A stretch of 33,552 bases of DNA from Symploca sp. SIO2E9 (GTDB taxonomy: Bacteria > Cyanobacteriota > Cyanobacteriia > Cyanobacteriales > Coleofasciculaceae). Of the stretch, positions 15,542 through 23,516 are shown in pieces (position 1 is the first letter of the stretch; every line of letters begins with the position of its first letter). A model generated the notes under the pieces. It was given only the letters and a program-made list of their open reading frames with translations. It was not told the origin of the DNA and searched no databases. The translations under genes and the position numbers were made by a program. The DNA is taken from the NCBI GenBank assembly GCA_010692645.1, contig JAAHGS010000060.1:1-33552 (forward strand), given 5' to 3'.

Positions 15542-16021
15542 TTAAAAATCTTCCAACAAGGGACTCAGGCGATTTAGCAGAGGGTCTGCATCTGGGGTAG
15601 CATTAGGAGTCAGTGTTTGTGCCTCTGGTTCCAACTGTGGAGGCTGTTGATGAGGTTCGAGGTACTGTTGTTGATTAACGATCGCACTTAGTTGAGATAT
15701 TTGTTGAGTTAGTAGATGCATCTGGCGTTCTATAGCTTCTAAGCGACTCGATTCTTTATTAAACAAACGTCGCTCAAACTCAGCAAGTTGACGCTGCACT
15801 TCGGTGGCTTGTTGCTCCATTGCCTCCTTTCTAGGGTTAGGCTTTAAAGATTCAGGAACGCATAAAAATTGCCACAGTGCCTCCTTGCAGAGAGCGCTAA
15901 AATTTCTGTGCTGTTGTTTACTCAATTCAGTTTCCACAACCTCTAACAGGCATTGATCAGCAACCTCTTGATCAAAGGTAACTGATTTATTTGTCTTGTT
16001 CCTGTTGAACCAAAAGAACAT
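15542..16021 (-). CDS. ParR-like partner: ribbon-helix-helix plus coiled coil
   Basis: A 159-residue protein encoded directly after the ParM-like gene, with start and stop sharing one base (TGATG at 16019-16023), so translation is probably coupled. Residues about 13-55 (KSVTFDQEVADQCLLEVVETEL, then NFSALCKEALWQFL) look like a strand followed by two helices, the ribbon-helix-helix layout used by ParR-type centromere-binding adaptors. Residues 65-120 are Gln/Glu-rich with a coiled-coil pattern, and the tail is Pro/Gln-rich. I do not recognise a named family. By position and layout it is probably the DNA-binding adaptor of the actin-like protein. The IS element begins 6 bp past its stop. Confidence 0.65.
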   Translation of the reverse strand: MFFWFNRNKTNKSVTFDQEVADQCLLEVVETELSKQQHRNFSALCKEALWQFLCVPESLKPNPRKEAMEQQATEVQRQLAEFERRLFNKESSRLEAIERQMHLLTQQISQLSAIVNQQQYLEPHQQPPQLEPEAQTLTPNATPDADPLLNRLSPLLEDF

Positions 16022-17202
16022 CAGTTTCCAGTTTTGGCAGTGCGATTGGCTAATGCTCTCAACATAGCCTCTCCATAAATATACTGCCCCAAGGCATTAG
16101 CTTGCCGGGAAGGTGCAGCTAAGTGAGCATTAATCTTGGCATCTTTGAGCAGATGTTGAATCTCTTCCCAAAAGAACTCTCCTCCTCCTCCTGTAAGAAT
16201 CACGTCAGTCACTCGCTCTGGCAGCCAGGCTAAGACACGGCTACAGATTTCGCGAGAAAAACTTTCTTTTAAATTAGGTAGAAAATCGTCTAGATTAGTC
16301 GGTTGGGTTAAACCCTTGGGGCGGTAGAAACGCTCACCCCTTGGTTTATGAACTGCTGAAATCAGAGATAGGGATTGACTGTTGGCTCCCTCAATCTGAG
16401 AGGCTACTTGTTCATAAAACTGGCTCATGGCAAAGGCTTCGCTTTTAGAAGCTCCTCGTGCAAACCGGAAGCTATCAACCATCAGACAATCTGTGGTTTG
16501 ATGTCCAATATCTACAATTGCCACTGATAACTTCGTAAAGTCTGGAGTCACTCCCTTGTTAGCTTGAGCTTCACTCCAGAGCAGAGAGCCGTAACCTTCT
16601 GGCATTACCCAAACCTTGGTAATGTTAATTGAGATGGGATTACCCCGATAGTTCATAAAATGAGGACCGCTAAGCAGGCTGATAATTTGTTGTTTTTCTC
16701 GCTCAAACTGCTCTTGGGAAAGGTAAGGTAAGCCTAATACAACTGCCACATCGTCCTTGATCCCGAAGTATCCTGCACAGGCTAAGACTTTGGCTAGTGC
16801 ATCTTCAACTTTAGATTGACCTAAACCCAGATTTGCTCCAAAGTCTGCTGCTAATTGACCAAAAGCATAGCCAATGCCTCGATACTCTAGCCACATATCC
16901 AATAAGGGTTCGGTAGCACGAGCTTCAAAAATACCTCCGCGCGCTTGTTCCATCGATAAATGCTTGACATTGGCAGGCATGAGAATCACATTACTAGGTT
17001 CACGCGTGACACAAGTTTTTGTGGCAGTTCGACCTAAATCCACGCTAATAATTGATTTCATAGAATTGGTGCCGAGATTGCTATTGACTGAATTTGTTGC
17101 CGATTTAATCTTATTCATCGGGGTAGCAGCATTCATCGGGGTAGCAGCATTCATCGGGGTAGCAGCATTAATTGGTGTGGCAGCTGACTTTTGACCTGTC
17201 AT
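16021..17202 (-). CDS. ParM/StbA-like actin-family ATPase
   Basis: A 393-residue actin-like protein of the kind that forms filaments for DNA segregation. Phosphate-1 is ISVDLGRTATKTCV (about 51-64), phosphate-2 is VAIVDIGHQTTDCLMVDS, and the adenosine motif is VILTGGGGEFFWEEI. The actin core starts at Met48. Before it is an extra segment with the repeated hexapeptide AATPMN, encoded by 18-bp tandem repeats. The start at 17202 is supported by AGGAG at 17208-17212 with 5-base spacing; the internal Met48 (17061) lacks such a site, so the repeated leader is probably translated. Whether it segregates a plasmid, a chromosome region or something else cannot be told here. No plasmid replication gene is nearby. 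Confidence 0.85.
   Translation of the reverse strand: MTGQKSAATPINAATPMNAATPMNAATPMNKIKSATNSVNSNLGTNSMKSIISVDLGRTATKTCVTREPSNVILMPANVKHLSMEQARGGIFEARATEPLLDMWLEYRGIGYAFGQLAADFGANLGLGQSKVEDALAKVLACAGYFGIKDDVAVVLGLPYLSQEQFEREKQQIISLLSGPHFMNYRGNPISINITKVWVMPEGYGSLLWSEAQANKGVTPDFTKLSVAIVDIGHQTTDCLMVDSFRFARGASKSEAFAMSQFYEQVASQIEGANSQSLSLISAVHKPRGERFYRPKGLTQPTNLDDFLPNLKESFSREICSRVLAWLPERVTDVILTGGGGEFFWEEIQHLLKDAKINAHLAAPSRQANALGQYIYGEAMLRALANRTAKTGN
17113..17184. repeat. 18-bp tandem repeats at the 5' end of the ParM-like gene
   Basis: Three perfect copies of ATTCATCGGGGTAGCAGC at 17113-17130, 17131-17148 and 17149-17166, plus one degenerate copy at 17167-17184. In frame they encode AATPMN repeats. 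Their position next to a partition gene resembles the iterons of a parC-like centromere. Confidence 0.9.
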
Positions 17203-17207
17203 AGAAA

Positions 17208-17212
17208 CTCCT
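17208..17212 (-). promoter_or_regulatory. Shine-Dalgarno that supports the long ParM start
   Basis: AGGAG on the minus strand, five bases before ATG 17202, argues that the repeat-encoded leader is translated. Confidence 0.75.
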
Positions 17213-17266
17213 AATCTTGCTCAGCTTCAACAAGCTATCATGCTCATACTACCGAAGAAATTAGAA

Positions 17267-17887
17267 ATGTCCTTAACCTGCAACCAACTCCTGCACAAGC
17301 ATACTCAAGTTTGGCGTGAGGCGACTGTGCATCCTTTCCTTGAGCAGTGTAAATTAGGAACGATTCAGCCTGAGCAATTTAACACCTGGCTGTTACAGGA
17401 TTACCTCTTCGTTGTCGATTTCACCCGCATGGTAGGGAGGCTTTTAGCAGTCGCTCCTCTACAGCATTTTGATGTAATTGTGGGTGGGTTGAGCGCACTT
17501 CAGGAGGAACTTAATTGGTTTGAGGCAAAGGCTGCTGAGCGCTCTCTTGCTTTGGATGCCCACAAACAGCTAACTTGTCAAATATACTGCGATTTCATGT
17601 ACTCTCTGGCTACAATGCCATATCCAGTCCAAGCCACCGCCTTTTGGGCAATTGAGTTTGCCTACAATCAAGGTTGGCAATTGCCTGGTACAATGCCTGA
17701 ACCCTACGCCGAATTTGCTTTCCGTTGGGGCAATCCTAGTTTTACGGAATACGTTCAACTCCTAGAACAACAAGCAGATCAAGTATTGCAAAATACCTCA
17801 GTAACAATTGGGCATCAAGCGGAAGAAGCCTTTTTGAAGGTGGCAAAATTGGAGAAGGATTTTTGGCAAATGGCTTTTAACTGCTGA
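17267..17887 (+). CDS. tenA: TenA-family thiamine-salvage hydrolase (Cys-less, TenA_E type)
   Basis: A 206-residue TenA/THI-4 protein (MSLTCNQLLHKHTQVWREA). An in-frame ATG at 17240 would add nine residues, but family members start near MSL. Acidic residues of the active site are kept: the Asp in LLQDYLFVVDF and the C-terminal Glu in KLEKDFWQMAF. Where Bacillus TenA has its nucleophilic Cys135, this protein reads ATAFWAIEFAYNQGW, with no Cys and a Glu close by. That places it in the TenA_E subgroup, linked to amino-HMP or formylamino-HMP salvage rather than thiaminase II. It starts a plus-strand run: the hydrolase gene begins 6 bp after its stop. The ParM-like gene is divergent from a very short shared upstream region. 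Confidence 0.85.
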   Translation: MSLTCNQLLHKHTQVWREATVHPFLEQCKLGTIQPEQFNTWLLQDYLFVVDFTRMVGRLLAVAPLQHFDVIVGGLSALQEELNWFEAKAAERSLALDAHKQLTCQIYCDFMYSLATMPYPVQATAFWAIEFAYNQGWQLPGTMPEPYAEFAFRWGNPSFTEYVQLLEQQADQVLQNTSVTIGHQAEEAFLKVAKLEKDFWQMAFNC

Positions 17888-17893
17888 TGTTTA

Positions 17894-18787
17894 ATGTTCA
17901 TGTCTAATAGTTTTCTACCAACCGAAGCTGCTAACTTAACTGAGTCCACATCTATTGCTCTGGCTCAGAATATTAAGCAAATTTCTATTAATACTCCCCT
18001 GAGCCAACAGCCAATTGCCACAACTTATGTAGACCAGGGCAGTGGTGGAACACCAGTCTTATTGTTACACGGCTTTGATAGCTCTGTGCTGGAGTTTCGT
18101 CGCCTGTTACCAGCGCTGGCTGCTGAGAATCAGACGTGGGCAGTTGATTTATTAGGCTTTGGCTTTACTGAAAGATTAACTGGAATTCCCTTCAGTGCAG
18201 CTGCCATTAAAACTCATCTCTACTACTTCTGGAAAACTCTAATCAATGAGCCAGTAATTTTGGTTGGTGCTTCCATGGGAGGAGCAGCAGCAATTGATTT
18301 TACATTGGATTATCCGCAATCTGTAACCAAGCTGGTGTTGCTCGATAGCGCTGGTTATAGTATGGGAGCAAGCATGGGCAAATATTTGTTTTGGCCGTTG
18401 GATTATCTAGCTGTAGAATTTTTGCGTCTACCCAAGGTGCGGCAACAGATTAGTAAAAATGCTTATTACGATCAGAGTTTTGTTACCCCTGATGCTCTCT
18501 TATGTACAGCCTTACATCTGAAATCACCAGATTGGGATCGAGCCCTGAAAGCTTTTACTAAAAGCGGAGGTTACGGCTCTTTTCGCCAGCAGTTGCCGCA
18601 AATTAAGCAGCCGACATTGATTGTCTGGGGTGAGTCTGACAAAATTTTAGGTACAGGCGATGCTTATAAATTTAACAGTGCGATCGCTAATTCTCAACTT
18701 ATTTGGATTCCAGATTGCGGTCATATCCCTCACCTTGAAAAGTCACAACTTACTGCCAAGCATATTCTTGAATATCGGGATTATTAG
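17894..18787 (+). CDS. Alpha/beta hydrolase
   Basis: A 297-residue alpha/beta-hydrolase fold enzyme. The oxyanion-loop motif is LLLHGFDSSVLEFRRL, the nucleophile elbow GASMGGAAAIDF (Ser in GxSxG), the acid lies in LIVWGESDKILG, and the catalytic His in PDCGHIPHLEKS. The substrate is not predictable; plant- and cyanobacteria-type members act on esters or chlorophyll-derived compounds. It follows tenA by 6 bp, so the two are co-transcribed. Start codons at 17894 and 17900 are in frame and I cannot choose between them. The downstream spacer (18788-18911) contains TTCATTGTTGATTGTTCATTG-like short repeats. Confidence 0.88.
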   Translation: MFMSNSFLPTEAANLTESTSIALAQNIKQISINTPLSQQPIATTYVDQGSGGTPVLLLHGFDSSVLEFRRLLPALAAENQTWAVDLLGFGFTERLTGIPFSAAAIKTHLYYFWKTLINEPVILVGASMGGAAAIDFTLDYPQSVTKLVLLDSAGYSMGASMGKYLFWPLDYLAVEFLRLPKVRQQISKNAYYDQSFVTPDALLCTALHLKSPDWDRALKAFTKSGGYGSFRQQLPQIKQPTLIVWGESDKILGTGDAYKFNSAIANSQLIWIPDCGHIPHLEKSQLTAKHILEYRDY

Positions 18788-18911
18788 GTATTTTTCATTG
18801 CTCATAGTTCATTGTTGATTGTTCATTGATTAATGAGGAAGTGAGGGAACAGGGAACAGGGATTAGAAATATTTCAAGTTTCATGTAGACTGCATATACT
18901 AACTATGAACC

Positions 18912-20843
18912 ATGAACAAAAAAGTATTAATTCATTCTTTTTTCTGGTTAAGTTTATGTTTGTCAGTTTTGGCACCAGCAGGAGCTATTTTATCCACAAC
19001 TGAAAGTCTTGGAAAAGCTCCGGTAATGATTGATGGCACAGTTGTTTTGCAGGTGGCAAATTCAGGGGAATTTACTGCTGAACAAAGAGCTGATTTCATC
19101 AATTCTGCATTAGAGAAAAAAGTGCAATCTGGTCAACTGATTCAAGTTGAAGTTGCTCAACAGGATGGACAAATAACTCTACGGGCTAATGACCGCTATT
19201 TGTTAACAGTTACTAAGGGAGATGTTGAACTAGATTTTGGTAGACAAGAACAAGCTGAAATTTGGCGACAGGAACTCCAAGAAAGTCTTGACAAAGCTAG
19301 AATAGAACGCACTCCTACTTATATCGGTAAGGCTTTGAGGCTCACTATCGGGGTTATTAGTGGTGCGAGCGCACTGCATTGGGGATTAAGTTTATTCTGT
19401 CGTCGTCTCTCCCGCCGACGTAGTCAAAGTTTGGGTAACAATAGTGCATCTGGATCCTCTACAACTAGACCAAGGCAACAATTTTGGTTCTTAGGACTGA
19501 GTTTACTGCTTTTAGGGATGTGGGGTGCAGTTGGATTTTATCTGAGTGAACTCTTCCCTTTAACTAGAATCTGGCGCTACAAATTGACAGGCAGTTTTAC
19601 TAAACGGATCTTTGAATTGGGCTCTAAGAGCTATTCAATTCTGGATTTTTTGTTCTTACTGGTATTATCTGCTGGAGTTTGGGTTTTAATCAGAGGCTTT
19701 ACCCAAGTTCTCAAATCTCGTTTACTACAGCTTACAGGAGTCGACAGAGGGATACAGGATACTGTCGCACTTTTGGTTCAATACGCTTTAACTTTTCTGG
19801 CTTTATTAATTCTACTAACAATCTGGGGTGTGGATGTCAGTTCTCTAGCAATTTTAGCTAGTCTGTTGGGAGTAGGAATTGGCTTTGGACTGCAAAATAT
19901 TGCTAATAATTTTATTAGTGGTTTAATTATTACTTTTGAGCGACCAATTCAGGTAGGTGACTTTATTCAGGTTGGAGATTTATTAGGTAATGTTGAACGC
20001 ATTGGTACTCGCAGTACTGAGATTTCTACTTTAGATCAAGTTAAAATTATTGTACCCAATTCCCGCTTTTTGGAAAGTGAAGTAGTTAACTGGAGTCATG
20101 GTAATCCGGTTTCGAGGATGCGAGTGCCTGTAGGGGTAGCTTATGGTTCTAATATCAAGCAGGTACGTCAAGCTCTTTTAGAGGCAGCGAAAAGTCATCC
20201 TGATGTTTTGCACCATCCCTCACCTCAAGTGTGGTTGCAGGAGTTTGGCGACAATTCAATTAATTTTGACCTCTTGGTGTGGATTTGTGAACCTCCCAAA
20301 CAGTTTAAACTCAAAAGTGATCTTAATTATCGAATTCAAGCCAGCCTGAAAAAACATGGACTAGAAATTCCTTTCCCGCAGCGGGATTTGCACTTGAAGT
20401 CACCTCAAATTGAGCAGTTGATTACTAAAATTGATCACTGGTTAGAACTTCAAACTCCTGCACCAACTAGACTTTATTATCCTAATAGTTCCCAAGAAAT
20501 TAATTATTGCCAAGATACTCCAGTAATATCAACTAAAGTAGAATCACCAAACTCAGATTTAGATTTACTTACTGAAGAAATTGATTTAGATACTCTAATT
20601 GCTCAGATGCGAGGTGCTGATGGAGTGGAAATTAAAGAGCGTCGCTATGGTTTGAAGACTTTTCATAAATGTTTTGTGGGTTCTGAGGCAGTCCAATGGT
20701 TCATGTTTACTCAAAAAGCGACACAAATAGCAGCGGTTCAGATTGGACAATTACTGATTGAGAGAGGTATAGTTCACCACGTTTTAGATGAGCATAGTTT
20801 TAAGAATGAGTTTCTTTTTTATCGCTTCTATGTTGATGAGTAA
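18912..20843 (+). CDS. MscS-family mechanosensitive channel with C-terminal DEP domain
   Basis: A 643-residue membrane protein. A signal peptide (about 1-26) precedes a periplasmic region. Transmembrane segments lie around 143-163, 192-212, 237-257 and 280-330. The last includes the pore-lining SLLGVGIGFGLQNIANNFISG. The MscS beta domain follows (RPIQVGDFIQVGDLLGNVERI, IVPNSRFLESEVVNWS) and then the alpha/beta domain to about 505. The last 85 residues (about 556-643; GVEIKERRYGLKTFHKCFVGSEAVQWF) are a DEP domain, which normally binds membranes or signalling partners. That fusion is unusual and suggests that gating or localisation is linked to a signal. Start ATG 18912 gives a good signal peptide. 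It is convergent with the kinase gene. Confidence 0.9.
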   Translation: MNKKVLIHSFFWLSLCLSVLAPAGAILSTTESLGKAPVMIDGTVVLQVANSGEFTAEQRADFINSALEKKVQSGQLIQVEVAQQDGQITLRANDRYLLTVTKGDVELDFGRQEQAEIWRQELQESLDKARIERTPTYIGKALRLTIGVISGASALHWGLSLFCRRLSRRRSQSLGNNSASGSSTTRPRQQFWFLGLSLLLLGMWGAVGFYLSELFPLTRIWRYKLTGSFTKRIFELGSKSYSILDFLFLLVLSAGVWVLIRGFTQVLKSRLLQLTGVDRGIQDTVALLVQYALTFLALLILLTIWGVDVSSLAILASLLGVGIGFGLQNIANNFISGLIITFERPIQVGDFIQVGDLLGNVERIGTRSTEISTLDQVKIIVPNSRFLESEVVNWSHGNPVSRMRVPVGVAYGSNIKQVRQALLEAAKSHPDVLHHPSPQVWLQEFGDNSINFDLLVWICEPPKQFKLKSDLNYRIQASLKKHGLEIPFPQRDLHLKSPQIEQLITKIDHWLELQTPAPTRLYYPNSSQEINYCQDTPVISTKVESPNSDLDLLTEEIDLDTLIAQMRGADGVEIKERRYGLKTFHKCFVGSEAVQWFMFTQKATQIAAVQIGQLLIERGIVHHVLDEHSFKNEFLFYRFYVDE

Positions 20844-20926
20844 ATATTTGAAGTAGGGAGTAGGGAAAAGCCGATAGTTCTAAGCTTGATTATCCATGAT
20901 CAGCTCCGAGATTTTCCTATTAAGTG

Positions 20927-20995
20927 CAAGGATTTTGAGCCATTAGATGCTATAACAAAGCACTTGAAAGGGTCAAAAAAGGCTCAAAACCCTTG
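20927..20995. repeat. 15-bp inverted repeat in the convergent spacer
   Basis: 20927-20941 (CAAGGATTTTGAGCC) and 20981-20995 pair at 14 of 15 positions around a 39-base interior. A second small pair, AAGTGC at 20922 and GCACTT at 20960, is nested. It lies between the convergent MscS and kinase genes. It could be a short mobile repeat or serve as a two-way transcription stop. Confidence 0.55.
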
Positions 20996-21032
20996 TCTGG
21001 CATACCTTTTACATTAATTCAGCAAGCCCTAC

Positions 21033-23129
21033 TTAAAGCTCAACCCCGGCTATTTCAAATGCTTGTCTAATTGCACCAGCTAATTCCGATTGGTACTGCT
21101 CCCCGTAAAACTCAGATGCTTGACGATAGGCAGACAACAGGGAACGAAAATTCTCAACTTGACCATCTACTGTTCTGATGTTGAGTAAAACCCAACCTAA
21201 GTTGTGGTATACTTCAGCATAGTCTGGTTTTAACTGAAGAGCTCTTTCCAGATAGGAGCGTGCTTGCGCCCATTGTCCTAGTTTTCCTGATAAAGTGCCT
21301 AGACGGAATAAAGCAAAGGCGTCAGAGGGGAATTGCTGAATGTAGGCTTTGTAGGCTTGGATAGCACCTTGAGAATTGTGCAAGTGTTCCTGAGTAATTC
21401 CTTGATTGAGGAATACCCAGGCAGGAATTTGTACTTTCTGGCTGGCTTGCTCAAAATCTACCAATGCCTCAGCCCATAACCCTTGCAAAGCTTGCTTCCA
21501 AGCTTTCAATCCCCAAGCAACTGCACTATTGGGTACTTGAGTTGTAAACTCTAAAATGCGCCTCTCCACATCAGTAGATTGCTTAGTAACAACAGCCTTT
21601 TCCAAGGCAATAATTAAATAGGGATATACCCATTTTTGCAGTTCTTGGGATTCCCTAGACTGACGCTGTTTTGACTTAAACAGTGCCTGGGTAGCAGCAC
21701 GAATTGCTTGTTTCCATTGCTGTTGATTAAAATGAATCCAAGCTTGTAACCCTAGAGCAAAGGTACAGTTACTATCAATTTCTAGTGCTTTGGAAACAGC
21801 AGACTCTGCCTGTTGCCAATTACCAAGCTTGCCCCATGCCCAAGCTAGATTAGCTTGTATCCAAACTTCTTGGGGAGCTAAGTTAACAGCTTGTTGCAAT
21901 TGTTTTACTGCTGTTGACCAATTTGATTTACGGCAGTTGACTAATCCTAAAACCCCATAGCTCCTGCCATCATTTGGTTCCAGTTGAATGGCTTTTTGCG
22001 CTGCCACTTCAGCCCTCAAGTCATTAAGATGCATCTGCACTAGGGCTAATTCAACCGCAGCTTCACTATTATTCGGCTCATTAGTTAGACATTTTTCATA
22101 GGCTTGAACCGCGTCTGCTAACTTTCCTTGCTTAACTAACTCCCACGCTTTCCTTTGACTGGGAGAAACAAACTTCCCTTTGAGGGCATCAATAAGTTCC
22201 TCGGCTGTCTGAAATCGCTCCTCAACTTTCATTCTCATTCCAGTTAAGATTACTTGCTCAGTTTGCGGTGTAATTTGAGGAACTAACTGTCGCGGTGGAA
22301 CTAAAGTTTCTGATGTAGCCCTATCTGTGGCTTGAGCTGGTAATTCACCAGTAAGTAACTCATACATTGAGGCACATAGAGCATATATATCCGTAGCTGG
22401 CCAACGTTTACTCCGGTAACTGTACTGCTCAAGAGGAGCGTATCCTGGTGTCAAAGTTGCACTCATTTCATGGGTTTGACCAGCAATGAATTCTTTGGTA
22501 GCACCAAAATCAATCAATACGGCTCGATCTTGGTTATCAATTAGAATATTATCAGGTTTAATATCTCTATGTAATAATTTATTAGAGTGGACAGCCTTTA
22601 AAGCTTCTGCCACTTGGATAAAATAGGGTTTAAGCTTCTTTTCAGAAAGAACACCTTCTTCTTGTAAGATGTTGTATAAGGAATTTCCAGAGATAAACTC
22701 CATTACTAAATAGGCAGTGTTATTCTCCTCAAACCACTCATAAACTTTAGCAATGTTAGGGTGGGCACATTTTTGTAAGTAACTGGCTTCCAACTGAAAT
22801 TTGTAGAGTTGTCGTTGTCGATCAATAGGGGCAACAGAAGGGGGCCAAGTGATGGTTTTGCCCATCCTAGCTGCTTTTTCAGGCCAGAGTTCTTTGATAG
22901 CAACATTGGCAGAGTTAGGCAGGTAAATTCCTTTGTAGGTAATTCCAAAGCCACCTTCTCCCATGACTTTTTCTACCCGATACTGACTTTGTCTCAGCAG
23001 TGTGCCAGCAGGCAAATGGTAGGCTGATGAACTAACAGTCTCTTCAAAATCAAGAGGAGCACCACAACTAGCACAGTAGTTGTTACTTTCAGTATTGATA
23101 TGACCGCATACTATACAGGTAATAGACAT
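21033..23129 (-). CDS. Ser/Thr protein kinase with zinc ribbon and TPR tail
   Basis: A 698-residue Hanks-type kinase. A zinc ribbon (Cys5, Cys8, Cys19, Cys22) is followed by a complete kinase domain (about 45-315): GEGGFGITYKG glycine loop, Lys79 in VAIKELWP, catalytic HRDIKPDN (Asp189, Asn194), and DFG (207-209). All catalytic residues are present. From about 330 to 690 there are tandem TPR units (VYHNLGWVLLN and similar), a protein-binding superhelix. There is no transmembrane segment, so it should be cytosolic. An 18-bp palindrome spans its start codon. It is last in the signalling cluster and separated from PP2C by 387 bp, so it probably has its own promoter. Expected partners are the FHA and vWA proteins next door. 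Confidence 0.93.
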   Translation of the reverse strand: MSITCIVCGHINTESNNYCASCGAPLDFEETVSSSAYHLPAGTLLRQSQYRVEKVMGEGGFGITYKGIYLPNSANVAIKELWPEKAARMGKTITWPPSVAPIDRQRQLYKFQLEASYLQKCAHPNIAKVYEWFEENNTAYLVMEFISGNSLYNILQEEGVLSEKKLKPYFIQVAEALKAVHSNKLLHRDIKPDNILIDNQDRAVLIDFGATKEFIAGQTHEMSATLTPGYAPLEQYSYRSKRWPATDIYALCASMYELLTGELPAQATDRATSETLVPPRQLVPQITPQTEQVILTGMRMKVEERFQTAEELIDALKGKFVSPSQRKAWELVKQGKLADAVQAYEKCLTNEPNNSEAAVELALVQMHLNDLRAEVAAQKAIQLEPNDGRSYGVLGLVNCRKSNWSTAVKQLQQAVNLAPQEVWIQANLAWAWGKLGNWQQAESAVSKALEIDSNCTFALGLQAWIHFNQQQWKQAIRAATQALFKSKQRQSRESQELQKWVYPYLIIALEKAVVTKQSTDVERRILEFTTQVPNSAVAWGLKAWKQALQGLWAEALVDFEQASQKVQIPAWVFLNQGITQEHLHNSQGAIQAYKAYIQQFPSDAFALFRLGTLSGKLGQWAQARSYLERALQLKPDYAEVYHNLGWVLLNIRTVDGQVENFRSLLSAYRQASEFYGEQYQSELAGAIRQAFEIAGVEL

Positions 23130-23145
23130 TGTAGGTTCCTACAAT
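23128..23145. promoter_or_regulatory. Palindrome over the kinase start codon
   Basis: ATTGTAGG-TT-CCTACAAT has perfect 8-base arms separated by two bases and covers the ATG and the AGG of the ribosome binding region. It resembles a repressor dyad more than an RNA hairpin because the loop would be too small. The rest of 23146-23516 is AT-rich with a 10-bp palindrome at 23269-23278 and no gene that I can see. Confidence 0.5.
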
Positions 23146-23516
23146 TTTTTGTTTGGTTAACTTCATAACCTTGCCTTTCTGTGGTTTGGAGGTAAAATCT
23201 CAGGCTTCTCGTTACCAAGTTGAACCTGGTAATGAAGGTTAGTTTACTCCTCTACTCTTGAAATAGATATGATATCATGTCTGGCCAATTACCCATAATA
23301 AAAAACTGTATTTGTAGGTTTGGTTGCGGGAAAGTGTAGTTTTGGGGGTTTCCCTCATGAACAACTTTCTCGTAAGAAGAGGTAACGAAACCCAACATAT
23401 ATACTGGTAAAGAGTTGTGTTTTACGCCCTTCTACTCAACCTAAAGTATTATGTATAGATAACAGTGTAATCTCAATAATTACTGCTAATACAGATAACC
23501 TTCCTAGAAATCAACA

